This document shows, one piece after another, positions 33,168 through 41,786 of a stretch of DNA of 64,000 bases. The position numbers and the translations under genes are program-made. The first letter of the stretch is position 1. The number at the start of each line of letters is the position of its first letter. Origin of the DNA: CAZJVD01 sp964549505 (GTDB lineage Bacteria; Bdellovibrionota; UBA1018; CAZJVD01); contig CAZJVD010000013.1 in the NCBI GenBank assembly GCA_964549505.1, forward strand, positions 16,799-80,798, written 5' to 3'. Under the pieces are notes generated by a model. That model was not told the DNA's origin. It saw nothing but the letters and a program-made list of their open reading frames with translations, and did not search any database.

Positions 33168-35039
33168 TTAACCGCCACCCAACAGAATGGCGACACGATA
33201 TGTGATCCAAGCCGCGACATAGGCAAACGCTGTAAGAATCACCACAGTGAACAAAGTCCACCGCCAAGAAGCTGTCTCCCGACGGATGACGGCGACTGTC
33301 GCAAGGCACTGGGGAGCAAAAACAAACCAAGCTAAAAGACTCAGCGCTGTCGCGAGCGTCCATGAGCTAGCGAGCACATCGTGAAGCGCGCCTTCGGATT
33401 CTTGTTCTACCGAATAAACAGTCCCCAGTGCGCTCACGAGCACTTCACGAGCTGCAAATCCAGGAATCAAAGCTAAGGAGATCTTCCAATCAAAGCCAAT
33501 CGGTCGCATCACCGGCTCAAGAAAATGCCCCATGCGACCGGCAACCGAATGCTCAATCGCTGCTCCAGATGAAACGGCGCCTTCTGGCTTCGGATAACTG
33601 GCCAGAAACCAAAGAATCACCGAAAGACTCAAAATCACGGTTCCCGCGCGCCGAATAAAAATCTTTCCGCGCTCAAAAAGTCCGAGCGCAATGTTGCGTA
33701 CCGACGGCAAGCGATACGACGGCAACTCAAGCATGAGTGGTGCTGGCGGTCCCTTGAGAACACTGCGCTTAAGAATCCAAGCAAGACCCAAGGCTCCGAC
33801 GATTCCCGCCACGTACAAACCAAACAGAACTAAACCTTGCAGCTGAAACCCTCCAAGCACGGTTCGGCCAGGAATAAACGCTGCAATCAGAAGTGCGTAG
33901 ACAGGTAAGCGCGCGGAACACGTCATCAAGGGTGCAACAGCGATGGTTGCAAGACGATCACGTCGGTTCTCGATTGTTCGTGTCGCCATGATGCCTGGAA
34001 TCGCACAGGCAAACGACGAAAGTAACGGAATGAATGCGCGTCCATGCAGGCCAACACTCGCCATGAGACGATCCATCAGAAACGCAGCACGAGCCATGTA
34101 TCCCGTATCTTCCAGGACAAGAATGGCGGCGAATAAAATTAGAATTTGCGGGAGAAAAACGATCACCGCACCGACTCCAGCAATCACACCATCAACAATA
34201 AGATCGCGAAAGGCTCCAGCGGGTGCATGATTGGAGATAAGCGCCGACAACCAACCGACCATCGCTTCAATTCCGTCCTGTAAGGGACTCGCGAGTGTGA
34301 ATAACGCCTGAAACACAAAGAGCAACACGACTGCTAAAATCAAGAATCCCCAAACGGGGTGCAGAAGCACCCGATCGAGGCGATCGGTCCAGACCGAAGG
34401 ACTCGGAAGCCGACGAGCCGAAGCCGCTAAGATCGCATCAACCCGGTTGTACCGCGCATGAACCGCTTCGGCGTCCAGCCGCACCTCGCGAATCTTCTGC
34501 GTCGCTACAGCCTGACTTCGTTGCGTAAAAACAGCGTGCTCCACGCGCTCAATAAGATCTTTGATCCCGCCGCCTTTGACAGCAACGGTCGGCACGACCG
34601 GAATACCCAGCTCACTCTGCAAGCGGGCGACATCAAGATCCATTCCGCGCCCCTGCGCGAGATCCATCATGTTTAACGCTAGAACGACGGGAATTCCTGT
34701 CTCGCTGACTTCGAGCACCAGTCGCAAACTGCGCTCGAGACCGGTCGCATCGGCCACGGCCAACAACACATCAGGCACGCCGACATCTTTGCGGTGATTG
34801 AGTAAAACATCGCGCGTGATCGTCTCATCCGGCGATCGCGGATCAAGACTGTATGTCCCCGGCAAATCCAAAATGCGAATCCTGAGGCCACTCGCCGTCT
34901 CAATAAACCCTTCTTTGCGTTCGACCGTAACACCGGCGTAGTTTGCAACACGCTGGCGTGAGCCCGTGAGAGCGTTGAAGAGCGATGTCTTTCCGCAGTT
35001 CGGCGCGCCCGCTAGTGCAACAATCGGCCCGTTTTCCAT
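33168..35039 (-). CDS. feoB: Ferrous iron transporter FeoB (G-domain plus permease)
   Basis: From ATG 35039 this is 623 residues. The N-terminal GTPase has G1 GAPNCGKTS (about 11-19), G2 in NYAGVTVERKEG, G3 DLPGTYSL and G4 NMMD. The membrane part has the FeoB blocks LFAAILVLEDTGYMARAAFLMDRL and PLLSSFACAIPGIMATRT. It imports Fe2+ across the inner membrane. It is shorter than the usual 700-770 residues because the C-terminal end is reduced. It follows feoA by one base and is read in one unit with feoA and the ArsR regulator. Confidence 0.95.
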   Translation of the reverse strand: MENGPIVALAGAPNCGKTSLFNALTGSRQRVANYAGVTVERKEGFIETASGLRIRILDLPGTYSLDPRSPDETITRDVLLNHRKDVGVPDVLLAVADATGLERSLRLVLEVSETGIPVVLALNMMDLAQGRGMDLDVARLQSELGIPVVPTVAVKGGGIKDLIERVEHAVFTQRSQAVATQKIREVRLDAEAVHARYNRVDAILAASARRLPSPSVWTDRLDRVLLHPVWGFLILAVVLLFVFQALFTLASPLQDGIEAMVGWLSALISNHAPAGAFRDLIVDGVIAGVGAVIVFLPQILILFAAILVLEDTGYMARAAFLMDRLMASVGLHGRAFIPLLSSFACAIPGIMATRTIENRRDRLATIAVAPLMTCSARLPVYALLIAAFIPGRTVLGGFQLQGLVLFGLYVAGIVGALGLAWILKRSVLKGPPAPLMLELPSYRLPSVRNIALGLFERGKIFIRRAGTVILSLSVILWFLASYPKPEGAVSSGAAIEHSVAGRMGHFLEPVMRPIGFDWKISLALIPGFAAREVLVSALGTVYSVEQESEGALHDVLASSWTLATALSLLAWFVFAPQCLATVAVIRRETASWRWTLFTVVILTAFAYVAAWITYRVAILLGGG

Positions 35040-35040
35040 C

Positions 35041-35283
35041 TCACTGCTCCTGTACTTCAACCCAGACGAGATCGGCTTCGGCTTTCCGAAGCGCGACGAT
35101 CGACCCACGAATACGGTACGAACACGGATCCGCAAACCACGGTCCCTCGATCAATTTTTCAATCGCAGAACCATCTTGGAATCCCATATCCAAAAGGCGC
35201 TTGGCCCAACTCGTTTCTTCGAGTTTTCGCACCCGTCCTCGTTGTCCAATCTTTAGTTCACTCAAACGCAAAACACCGCTCAC
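35041..35283 (-). CDS. feoA: FeoA-type SH3-like ferrous iron transport protein
   Basis: This 80-residue protein has the FeoA fold: LSELKIGQRGRVRKLEE, RLLDMGFQDGS and SYRIRGSIVALRKAEADLVWVE. FeoA is a small cytoplasmic beta-barrel partner needed by FeoB in ferrous iron uptake. The start is GTG directly after the TGA of the ArsR gene (TGAGTG), so translation is likely coupled. Confidence 0.93.
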   Translation of the reverse strand: MSGVLRLSELKIGQRGRVRKLEETSWAKRLLDMGFQDGSAIEKLIEGPWFADPCSYRIRGSIVALRKAEADLVWVEVQEQ

Positions 35284-35646
35284 TCAAGTGCTCCTCATGA
35301 AATCTTTGACGTGTTCGAGACCCTCTTTGAGAAGACGATCAATGTGCTCGTCGTCTAATCGGTAAAAAACCTCGCGCCCCTGTTTGCGTGCGTTCACGAG
35401 ATGAAGATTTCGTAACGTGCGCAAATGATGACTCACGGCCGGCTGGCTCATGGCCAGCGTCTCTGCAAGCGCACCGACCGAAATCTCTCCGTGCGAAAGA
35501 GACCAAACGATGCGAACACGCGATGTATCGCCTAACGCTTGAAAGGTTTCGGCCAACCGTTCGAATACTTCACGGCCCGTATAAGGACGTTGGCTAAGGT
35601 GATTTCGTAACTTAGATGCGGTCTTATAAGAGGACCGAGCAATCAT
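35284..35646 (-). CDS. ArsR-family winged-helix repressor
   Basis: This 120-residue protein has a helix-turn-helix (LAETLAMSQPAVSHHLRTLRNLHLV) typical of ArsR/SmtB repressors, followed by a beta-wing (ARKQGREVFYRL). Its possible ligand residues are not the classical CxxC; the C-terminal DEHIDRLLKEGLEHV contains acidic and His residues usable for metal binding. As first gene of the Feo unit it may sense iron or another signal and autoregulate; this is inferred from position. The overlapping palindrome at its own start supports autoregulation. Confidence 0.85.
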   Translation of the reverse strand: MIARSSYKTASKLRNHLSQRPYTGREVFERLAETFQALGDTSRVRIVWSLSHGEISVGALAETLAMSQPAVSHHLRTLRNLHLVNARKQGREVFYRLDDEHIDRLLKEGLEHVKDFMRST

Positions 35647-35671
35647 ATAAATGAATGTTTATGTGTTTATA
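35646..35671. promoter_or_regulatory. Candidate ArsR operator overlapping its own start
   Basis: Two overlapping inverted repeats lie at the start codon. ATAAA at 35647-35651 pairs with TTTAT at 35658-35662. TATAAA at 35646-35651 pairs with TTTATA at 35666-35671. ArsR/SmtB proteins typically bind AT-rich imperfect palindromes like these near their own promoters. Confidence 0.5.
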
Positions 35672-35760
35672 AGTCCGCCGTCAACAGCAATTGCGAAGCA
35701 TCAAAAACCCTTGCTCCTATAAGGCTTTAAACGATACATTCAGGCTGATCGGGGGAATTT

Positions 35761-36945
35761 ATGCTCAACGCAAGGACACGCGTTTTGTTCGTTGTCATCG
35801 CACTGTGCTCGATGGCTTTTCTTTCCATTTTCAAGGCTCAGGGCCAAGATGGTGGGCTACCAGACTCCGAACTGATTCCTGGTTTACGCCTGATTGAAAC
35901 CGACGAAGGCGAAGTCGAATGGATGAATCAAGAAGATATCTTCAACTTGATTCGACAGTCGCATCGGCGCGGCGTGTGCGGCAGCTTCTTTGACGTCACC
36001 GATTATCCAGAATTGGACTTAGGTTCCTTGCCGGATGTATCGGTCATCCTTGATGAAGACAGCCTCTTTGAAAACACGACCGAAGTGGAAGACTTGCTGG
36101 GTCTCATCAACACAGAGAACGTACTCGAGACCGTTTCAGAACTCAGTCAATTCCATAATCGGTACTACGAATCCGATGAAGGTGTTGCAGCCGCCGAATG
36201 GCTACGCGATCGATGGACGAGCTACGCCAACGGGCGCTCCGATATCAAGGTCGAATTGTTTCAGCATGCATTTCGCCAGCCGTCCGTTATCGCAACCATC
36301 GAAGGAACCGAACTTCCTGACGAGTACGTCATCATCGGCGGTCATTTGGATTCGATCAACCAGGGTTGGATTTTCAGCAAAAGAAAAACAGCACCCGGCG
36401 CGGACGATGACGCCTCCGGTACGGCTACCGTCACCGAGACATTCCGCGTTCTTGCCGAAGGATTGTTTCGACCGAAGCGCTCGGTGGTTTTCATGGCCTA
36501 TGCGGGCGAAGAAGTCGGTCTGCGCGGCAGCCAGGACATTTCACGCAGTTTCCGTGAAGCAGGCCGCAAAGTTGCCGGCGTTATCCAGTTCGACATGACG
36601 CTCGCTCCAGGAAAAGAGCGAAAGATCACCATGATCCGCGACCACGTCGACGAGGGACTCTCAAACCTCGTAGAACGCTTGATTGACCAGTATGTTCACA
36701 TCGAGTGGGATCGCGAAACCTGTGGTTATGCCTGCAGTGATCATGCGAGTTGGACCAAAGCTGGTTATCCATCGGCCATGCCGTTTGAAGCGCCGATGAA
36801 AGAGATGAACCATGACATTCATTCCGAAAGAGACACCATCAACCATCCTGACGGATCACCGAAGTTAGATTTTGAGTTTGGTGTTCACTTCGTACAGCTG
36901 GGTGTCGCCTTTGCGGCTGAGCTATCAAACGTTAAGGCGCTGTAA
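35761..36945 (+). CDS. Secreted M28-family zinc aminopeptidase
   Basis: This 394-residue protein has a signal peptide (about 1-27). The M28 core has the ligand His in IIGGHLDSI, Asp in PGADDDASGTATV, the catalytic Glu in YAGEEVGLRGSQ, Asp in IQFDMT, and His in CSDHASW. It should release N-terminal amino acids from peptides outside the cytoplasm. A pro-region of about 120 residues precedes the catalytic domain. It is divergent from the ArsR gene and may suit a predatory or proteolytic lifestyle. Its 3' end overlaps the next, convergent gene by 14 bases. Confidence 0.9.
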   Translation: MLNARTRVLFVVIALCSMAFLSIFKAQGQDGGLPDSELIPGLRLIETDEGEVEWMNQEDIFNLIRQSHRRGVCGSFFDVTDYPELDLGSLPDVSVILDEDSLFENTTEVEDLLGLINTENVLETVSELSQFHNRYYESDEGVAAAEWLRDRWTSYANGRSDIKVELFQHAFRQPSVIATIEGTELPDEYVIIGGHLDSINQGWIFSKRKTAPGADDDASGTATVTETFRVLAEGLFRPKRSVVFMAYAGEEVGLRGSQDISRSFREAGRKVAGVIQFDMTLAPGKERKITMIRDHVDEGLSNLVERLIDQYVHIEWDRETCGYACSDHASWTKAGYPSAMPFEAPMKEMNHDIHSERDTINHPDGSPKLDFEFGVHFVQLGVAFAAELSNVKAL

Positions 36946-37843
36946 TCGCTGTCAGGATCTGCGCGAGCTCTGCGTGAACCCATTCAGCCTTGGTCAGTAA
37001 AGCGTTGTAGCGATCGAGTACAGCAAACTCCCAACCGCTCTCGCCACGATCAAGAATCGCCGCCAACCGGTCGCTCCCGCCCTTCGGACCGAGCTTTGCC
37101 ACATGATCGCTTCCAAACCGTTCGACCAAGAACGTCTCGAACGCTGGTATCTGATCTCTACTCCACGCTCGCCCGACAACACCGACGAGCTCCCAGTGAA
37201 TCCGGCCGTCACTTCGAACACCCGACAACCGTCTCGCGCGCAATAAGCTCAGCGCTCTGGCTAAATCCTCCGGGCACCGCGCGACCGCAGCCCAGTGATC
37301 ATCGCGATACACGGGCATACAGCCATGCTCGATCGCCACCGCGAGCAGTCGAATCTCGGACGAAACAGTAACGTCTAACCAGTGTGAAAAATTCTGCAGA
37401 TTCAAACTCGATTGTGAAACAAACGAATCCTGTGACAGCGGAACATGCGAAGCGACTGACGCCAACTGTTGTTCGCTGACCTTCAAACGGTCACGCAGAC
37501 TCTTTCGCACTAACCCCGCCCAAGCATCCGCCGGAACAGCTTCGCCAGCACGAACTGCTTTCACAAACCTTTCAACTTCGCCCGTAACCGTTTCTAACTG
37601 TTGGATGTGCTGACGAAACACTTTCGGAAGACTTCCCGCTAAAGAAGCGTCTGCGTCCGATGTCCCCGCCAAGAACCAAGAGACCCCCGGCATGCGTGCG
37701 ATCGCCCGCGCACAACGACTCACGCGATCCATACCAAACGGCGCTGACACGGCCGCCTGTGATCCACCGGTGGTTATAAGTATGCAAAATATAAAGAGAT
37801 TCCTAACTTTCAAGCAGCCACCCTCGTCATATGAATGCGCCAT
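36932..37843 (-). CDS. Exported protein of unknown function
   Basis: From ATG 37843 this is 303 residues. The N-terminus has a signal peptide (NLFIFCILITTGGSQAAVSA). A helical region (FRQHIQQLETVTGEVERFVKAV) follows, then Ala-rich helices and a C-terminal segment LDRYNALLTKAEWVHAELAQIL. No domain is recognised. It shares the strand with 37854-39044 and the following lipoprotein gene; all three are likely one transcript. TTG 37810 is a possible alternative start. Confidence 0.6.
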   Translation of the reverse strand: MAHSYDEGGCLKVRNLFIFCILITTGGSQAAVSAPFGMDRVSRCARAIARMPGVSWFLAGTSDADASLAGSLPKVFRQHIQQLETVTGEVERFVKAVRAGEAVPADAWAGLVRKSLRDRLKVSEQQLASVASHVPLSQDSFVSQSSLNLQNFSHWLDVTVSSEIRLLAVAIEHGCMPVYRDDHWAAVARCPEDLARALSLLRARRLSGVRSDGRIHWELVGVVGRAWSRDQIPAFETFLVERFGSDHVAKLGPKGGSDRLAAILDRGESGWEFAVLDRYNALLTKAEWVHAELAQILTAITAP

Positions 37844-37853
37844 GTTAATACTC

Positions 37854-39044
37854 TTACAGAGACTCCGCAACCTTAAAAGGGAGAGCCGCCCATCGCGCCT
37901 CAAAAGCACCATATTCCTGATCCAGTAACCGCCGAAAACCACCCGACGTCACCATTCGGCGTGTCCGAGCAGGCGCTTCGCCGAGAACCTTTTCGAGCCC
38001 TCCACGCACCGTCTCGCTCATCCCCTTCACTGCTCGGGCGTATCCCACCGGTGCGTCGGACGGATCCGTCTCAAAACAACGCAACCAATACGTCGCCAGC
38101 TCATCCACCAAGAGACCGAGCTCACGCGCCGAGAGGTCGCGCCCAAGCTTCGTTCCCCACGCATCGAAGAATGGGCCAAGCCCCAAAAGGTGCGCGCGAG
38201 ATCTCCGCAAGAATTTTAGTTTTCGTAATGGATAATGACGATGATTCTCACGAGCGAGGTCACGCTTATAGATCATCGCAGCAGCTTCGAGCTCTTTCGC
38301 AACCGAAGCAAAAAGGGGCTTCGTGATCTGGCCCACTTTGTAAACCGCTTTTCGAAGGGGGTCTTCTGTCGGAAGAGCCCAAAGATCAATCACCCGATCC
38401 AGATCTCCGGAGTTGTGCGCCCAAAGCGCGGCGGCCTTGAGAAACCCGATTCCGTCACGACTACGAAACAATGAAGCCACGAGTTCCGATTCGCGAACGA
38501 CTTCTCCAACGACCGCATCATAGATCGCATCCTTGAGAACAACATTCTTTCGCAAACAGGCAGCATAGGCAGGAACGGCGATCGTCAACCACTCGCCATC
38601 GTGCCCCGAAAGCACATGACCAGTCTTTGTGTCGCGGACCCAACGTTCGGACACCTGTTTCGAATCCCAGCTACGTGCATCGAGCGCAAAGCTCGCGAGC
38701 GCGTGGATCAGCTCGGGAGCATCCTTTTCATCGAGCGCCGCGAACCAAAGTTTGTGTCGAATGTGCACATCAAAATCCGTAGGTACGAACGTCGCAACCG
38801 TCGAGAAATGTGCCGCATAGAGCAGCTGAAAATATTCTAGGAAATCGCAAGACTGCTCCGGATCCCGTTGCAAAATCTCCCCGCAAGGACTCGCGAGAAA
38901 CTCCGGCTGATCAAAAAGAAAATCTGCAGTGTTACGAATCTGCTCATGCACCAACCGAGGCAGTACGCCACGTCTTCCGTCGGACAGATAGGTGCGGTTG
39001 AGGGTATTCTCAGAAACCGAAAGCACGGGAGCGCCAACCAGCAA
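37854..39044 (-). CDS. Unknown soluble protein
   Basis: This 396-residue protein has no clear signal peptide. It contains RLVHEQIRNTADFLFDQPEFLASP and FVPTDFDVHIRHKLWFAAL, and an Arg/Lys-rich part around LARENHRHYPLRKLKFLRRSRAHLLGLGP. It is mostly helical. I recognise no family. The start at 39044 is TTG, with GTG 39026 an alternative. It lies between two exported proteins in a same-strand series and overlaps the lipoprotein gene by up to 35 bases. Confidence 0.55.
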   Translation of the reverse strand: MLVGAPVLSVSENTLNRTYLSDGRRGVLPRLVHEQIRNTADFLFDQPEFLASPCGEILQRDPEQSCDFLEYFQLLYAAHFSTVATFVPTDFDVHIRHKLWFAALDEKDAPELIHALASFALDARSWDSKQVSERWVRDTKTGHVLSGHDGEWLTIAVPAYAACLRKNVVLKDAIYDAVVGEVVRESELVASLFRSRDGIGFLKAAALWAHNSGDLDRVIDLWALPTEDPLRKAVYKVGQITKPLFASVAKELEAAAMIYKRDLARENHRHYPLRKLKFLRRSRAHLLGLGPFFDAWGTKLGRDLSARELGLLVDELATYWLRCFETDPSDAPVGYARAVKGMSETVRGGLEKVLGEAPARTRRMVTSGGFRRLLDQEYGAFEARWAALPFKVAESL

Positions 39045-40344
39045 GTCGTGAATTCAGAAGCTCGAGCGCCCGCCCCCCTGGCTTCGCACGAGCTACAGAA
39101 CGTTTCGAAATTTGAAACCCAATCGTGATCTCCCCAAAAACCGGGACGTTCACATGTTCAGTGAAGTCGTAGACGCTTTCGGCGTTGTCGGTCAACAGAT
39201 CGACGAAGTTCTTCACAGGATGTTTGACCGTTTTTGACAGCACGAGAACATCCTTCGAAGGTTCGACGCTATTGAGATCGATCAAGATAATACGAAACGT
39301 CAGATCATCACGCGAAGTCTCGTAGGCAGGAATACGCGACGCGCGCGCCTCTTTCGAAGGAGCATAGTCGATTCCAGCCGGAAGCTCCCAAAATCCATTG
39401 CCGTCCGCCGCAGCCACCAACGGCTCCGGATGTCCCTGAAACTGAAATTCTTCACTCCAGCTCAAGAGAGGCAAGATCTGCGAAACTTCTTCAGCACTCG
39501 GTCGCAGACGCTGGATGTAGAGAACCATAGGTTCGATCTCGTATTCCCCATCGCGTTTTGGTTTTAGAAGTAATGGAGCAAATGCTCGATCGTCCTGAGC
39601 TCGTTCTTCGAGATCTTTCATGACGGTTTCAATATTCGCCGGTTTACGAATCGCTGTCGGAGACGTGCTATCCACCCAGCTCACCCGAAATTTCATACTC
39701 CAGGAATCGCCCGATCCAGTCATCGTGCCCGCTTCCGTAAAGTCCCATCCACCTTCGGCATTGGCGTGTGCCTGATCCAATGGCAGATCTCCGGCAGGCC
39801 CGTGAAATACGAGATCGTTCGGGTCATTGTCTAGGTCGACAAGCGTGATGATGGGATTGAGTAACTTACGATCGAACTGTTCCGACGGAATCGGAATCGA
39901 GCGAGCATACGTCCGTTTTCTCGGGTCGGCATTGAACGGAACTCCGCTGTCCACTTCCCACTCCGTAAAGCCCGTCGCTAAAAACGTCTCAGGTTCACTG
40001 ATAGTGTCTCCAAAGCTCCAATGGAGAATCGGAACAATATTGCCATGCCCGGTACTGTCGCCGTCGTCAGGGATCGTCAGCTCAATGAGTTCGAGAACCG
40101 GAACCGCCGTCGCGGGACGCTGTTCACTACGCTGCGCATGTGCATCTCCCTCGTCCTGCTTCACAGGAGGTTCTTCCATCGGACGACCGCGAATATCACT
40201 TTCGGTTTGTTCCGGCCGAGTCGCACCCGACGTTGAACGAGTGCCTGCACCCGTCTTCGAACGTTCCGCTCCGCAACCGGCGAGAAGCACTCCCCCAGTC
40301 AGCAAGATGCCAAAAAGCCGAAACAATCCACTCCGTCTCACCAT
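39010..40344 (-). CDS. Predicted lipoprotein of unknown function
   Basis: This 444-residue protein has a signal peptide and lipobox LLAGCGA (Cys at about 24), so it is probably a lipid-anchored envelope protein. A Thr/Ser-rich linker (TGAGTRSTSGATRPEQTESD) precedes two similar beta-rich blocks that repeat a pattern. The first has VPILHWSFGDTISEPETFLATGFTEWEVD and the second has ILPLLSWSEEFQFQGHPEPLVAAADGNGFWELPAGIDY. The two blocks suggest an internal duplication. No family is recognised. Confidence 0.6.
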   Translation of the reverse strand: MVRRSGLFRLFGILLTGGVLLAGCGAERSKTGAGTRSTSGATRPEQTESDIRGRPMEEPPVKQDEGDAHAQRSEQRPATAVPVLELIELTIPDDGDSTGHGNIVPILHWSFGDTISEPETFLATGFTEWEVDSGVPFNADPRKRTYARSIPIPSEQFDRKLLNPIITLVDLDNDPNDLVFHGPAGDLPLDQAHANAEGGWDFTEAGTMTGSGDSWSMKFRVSWVDSTSPTAIRKPANIETVMKDLEERAQDDRAFAPLLLKPKRDGEYEIEPMVLYIQRLRPSAEEVSQILPLLSWSEEFQFQGHPEPLVAAADGNGFWELPAGIDYAPSKEARASRIPAYETSRDDLTFRIILIDLNSVEPSKDVLVLSKTVKHPVKNFVDLLTDNAESVYDFTEHVNVPVFGEITIGFQISKRSVARAKPGGRALELLNSRLAGWRSRAFGF

Positions 40345-40600
40345 GAAGCATTGGGTATAGCGAGGCCTGTGCTTTGAGTCAAATCTGAGAGATTAGGAGC
40401 GATTGCGTTGCACTTGAAGCTATGGGATTTATTCGATTCGAGGAGGGGGGAGATGCAAAGAAGTCCAAAGTCCCAAAGCTCATTTTTGCATACACTCGCA
40501 TAGAGATTCAAATGCCTCAGGTCACTTATTCGCACGATCTGAAGGATGCAGCGTGAAACCAACTCTCAGCGCGCAGGGAATGAAAGGGCGATTCATCCAC
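40345..40600. other. Intergenic stretch, no gene seen
   Basis: This 256-base stretch lies upstream of the lipoprotein gene at 39010-40344 and downstream of the gene at 40601-40957. A 74-codon minus-strand frame across it has no supporting features (no ribosome-binding site, no domain) and is not called. It marks the left edge of an apparently more variable region. Confidence 0.5.
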
Positions 40601-40957
40601 CTACTTAAAATCCGTCACTGTTTCAGTTCGCAGTGGTTTTTCATATTCCCATACGACAACGGACACACCGTCGCCTGATAACGAAACTTCCTGGCAGCAG
40701 CCCGAAATCCGATCTGACTTCTTTACGCTTCGGTCTTGATTTGAGACTTTCCAAACTCGAAACCCTGGATCGTTATTGGGTCTATCCCAGACGACCACAA
40801 AGCAAGTCTGACCATCGATGCTCACAGCGCATCTGTCTTGAAATGCCTCGTCCGATACGTTCTCTGGAAAATACCCGCCTATGACATGAATATCGGCAAT
40901 GTTATAGGGCGAGCCCATATGTATATCAACCAGGCCAGAAAAACGGATTTTGTACAT
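40601..40957 (-). CDS. Unknown protein
   Basis: From ATG 40957 this is 118 residues with beta-rich character (IHVIGGYFPENVSDEAFQDRCAVSIDGQTCFVVVWDRPNNDP). The start overlaps the last codon of a short frame in the broken M48 peptidase upstream (TAATG). It may thus be a downstream gene of that former operon. No family is recognised; the call is tentative. Confidence 0.4.
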   Translation of the reverse strand: MYKIRFSGLVDIHMGSPYNIADIHVIGGYFPENVSDEAFQDRCAVSIDGQTCFVVVWDRPNNDPGFRVWKVSNQDRSVKKSDRISGCCQEVSLSGDGVSVVVWEYEKPLRTETVTDFK

Positions 40958-40958
40958 T

Positions 40959-41529
40959 AGAATGCGATCTCCTCTAATACTTCTTCGAGAGGCACGCCTT
41001 CCGGTATGAAGAACTGGTGCCCAGAACCTCCCGAAATTTTTCCGGCGTACCCACTTACTGGCTCTTTGAGCCTGATAAACTATTTCTCCTTCGCGCATGG
41101 CCCCCTTAAAAACACGACCTTCAAAATCTGGTCGATATTTTTCGGGAAGATCGGGAAGCTCTCTCGTTTGTCTCCACTTGAACTTGATGGTGAATTTCGT
41201 GCCCGATCAAACAGGCCAACTCAGCTTTGCTCTCCATGAAACCGAGCATTCCTAGAGTTATGACAATAGCTCCGCCCAATTCGGACACGGCCTGCACAAC
41301 CGGCGTATCGATGATCGTGAAATCCACAGAACTAACACCTGACTGAACGCTGACTTTCTTTCCTACTGATGAAACATAGCCCCGCAGAGCTTCGTCATGG
41401 AGAATCTTCCAATGTTCAATTCGGTTTGATTCCTCTTTTAAGAAGAGTGCGTCCTTTGCATCTCGGATGACCGAGCATAAAAATAAAACTCAGACCGATG
41501 ACGAAGCCACTTTTTATGGAGGTGGACAT
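40959..41529 (-). pseudogene. Broken M48-type metallopeptidase gene
   Basis: On the minus strand ATG 41529 opens a signal-peptide-like frame (MSTSIKSGFVIGLSFIFML). It then stops, and a +1 shift resumes as KDALFLKEESNRIEH. The core reads FTIIDTPVVQAVSELGGAIVI and ELACLIGHEIHHQ, carrying the HEIHH zinc motif of M48 peptidases (classical HExxH). The frame changes again soon after. Because no single frame covers the domain, the gene is probably inactive. Adjacent frames keep coding-like segments (EGVPLEEVLEE) up to 40959. Confidence 0.65.
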
Positions 41530-41680
41530 TGAAGTGCGTATTAGCAGAATTTAAGCCAACGCGGTCGAGATCATGAATATTCTTGATCGCTTAGAGCATT
41601 CAAACGACCACTTATTGGCAGACTAAAAACCCCTGCCATTCTCAGATAACTCGTTGTATTCAGACAGTACGCAATTTCAA

Positions 41681-41770
41681 GGAGAGGTGGGTGAGTGGTT
41701 GAAACCGCACGCCTCGAAAGCGTGTTTGGTGTAAAAGCCAACGAGAGTTCGAATCTCTCCCTCTCCGCCA
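41681..41770 (+). tRNA. tRNA-Ser (CGA)
   Basis: The 90-base sequence folds into a class II tRNA. The acceptor stem GGAGAGG pairs with CCTCTCC before G and CCA at 41768-41770. The anticodon loop CTCGAAA gives anticodon CGA, which reads UCG. The T-arm contains GTTCGAATC and the variable arm is long, as in serine tRNAs. The CCA is genome-encoded. A T-run follows directly. Confidence 0.93.
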
Positions 41771-41786
41771 TTTTTAAAACTCAGAT

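Noticed and set aside
40338..40562. 74-codon minus-strand frame between two genes
   Set aside because: No ribosome-binding site, signal or domain is visible.
41571..41771. 66-codon minus-strand frame reading MAERERFELSLAF
   Set aside because: It is the complement of the tRNA-Ser gene, a well-known annotation artefact.
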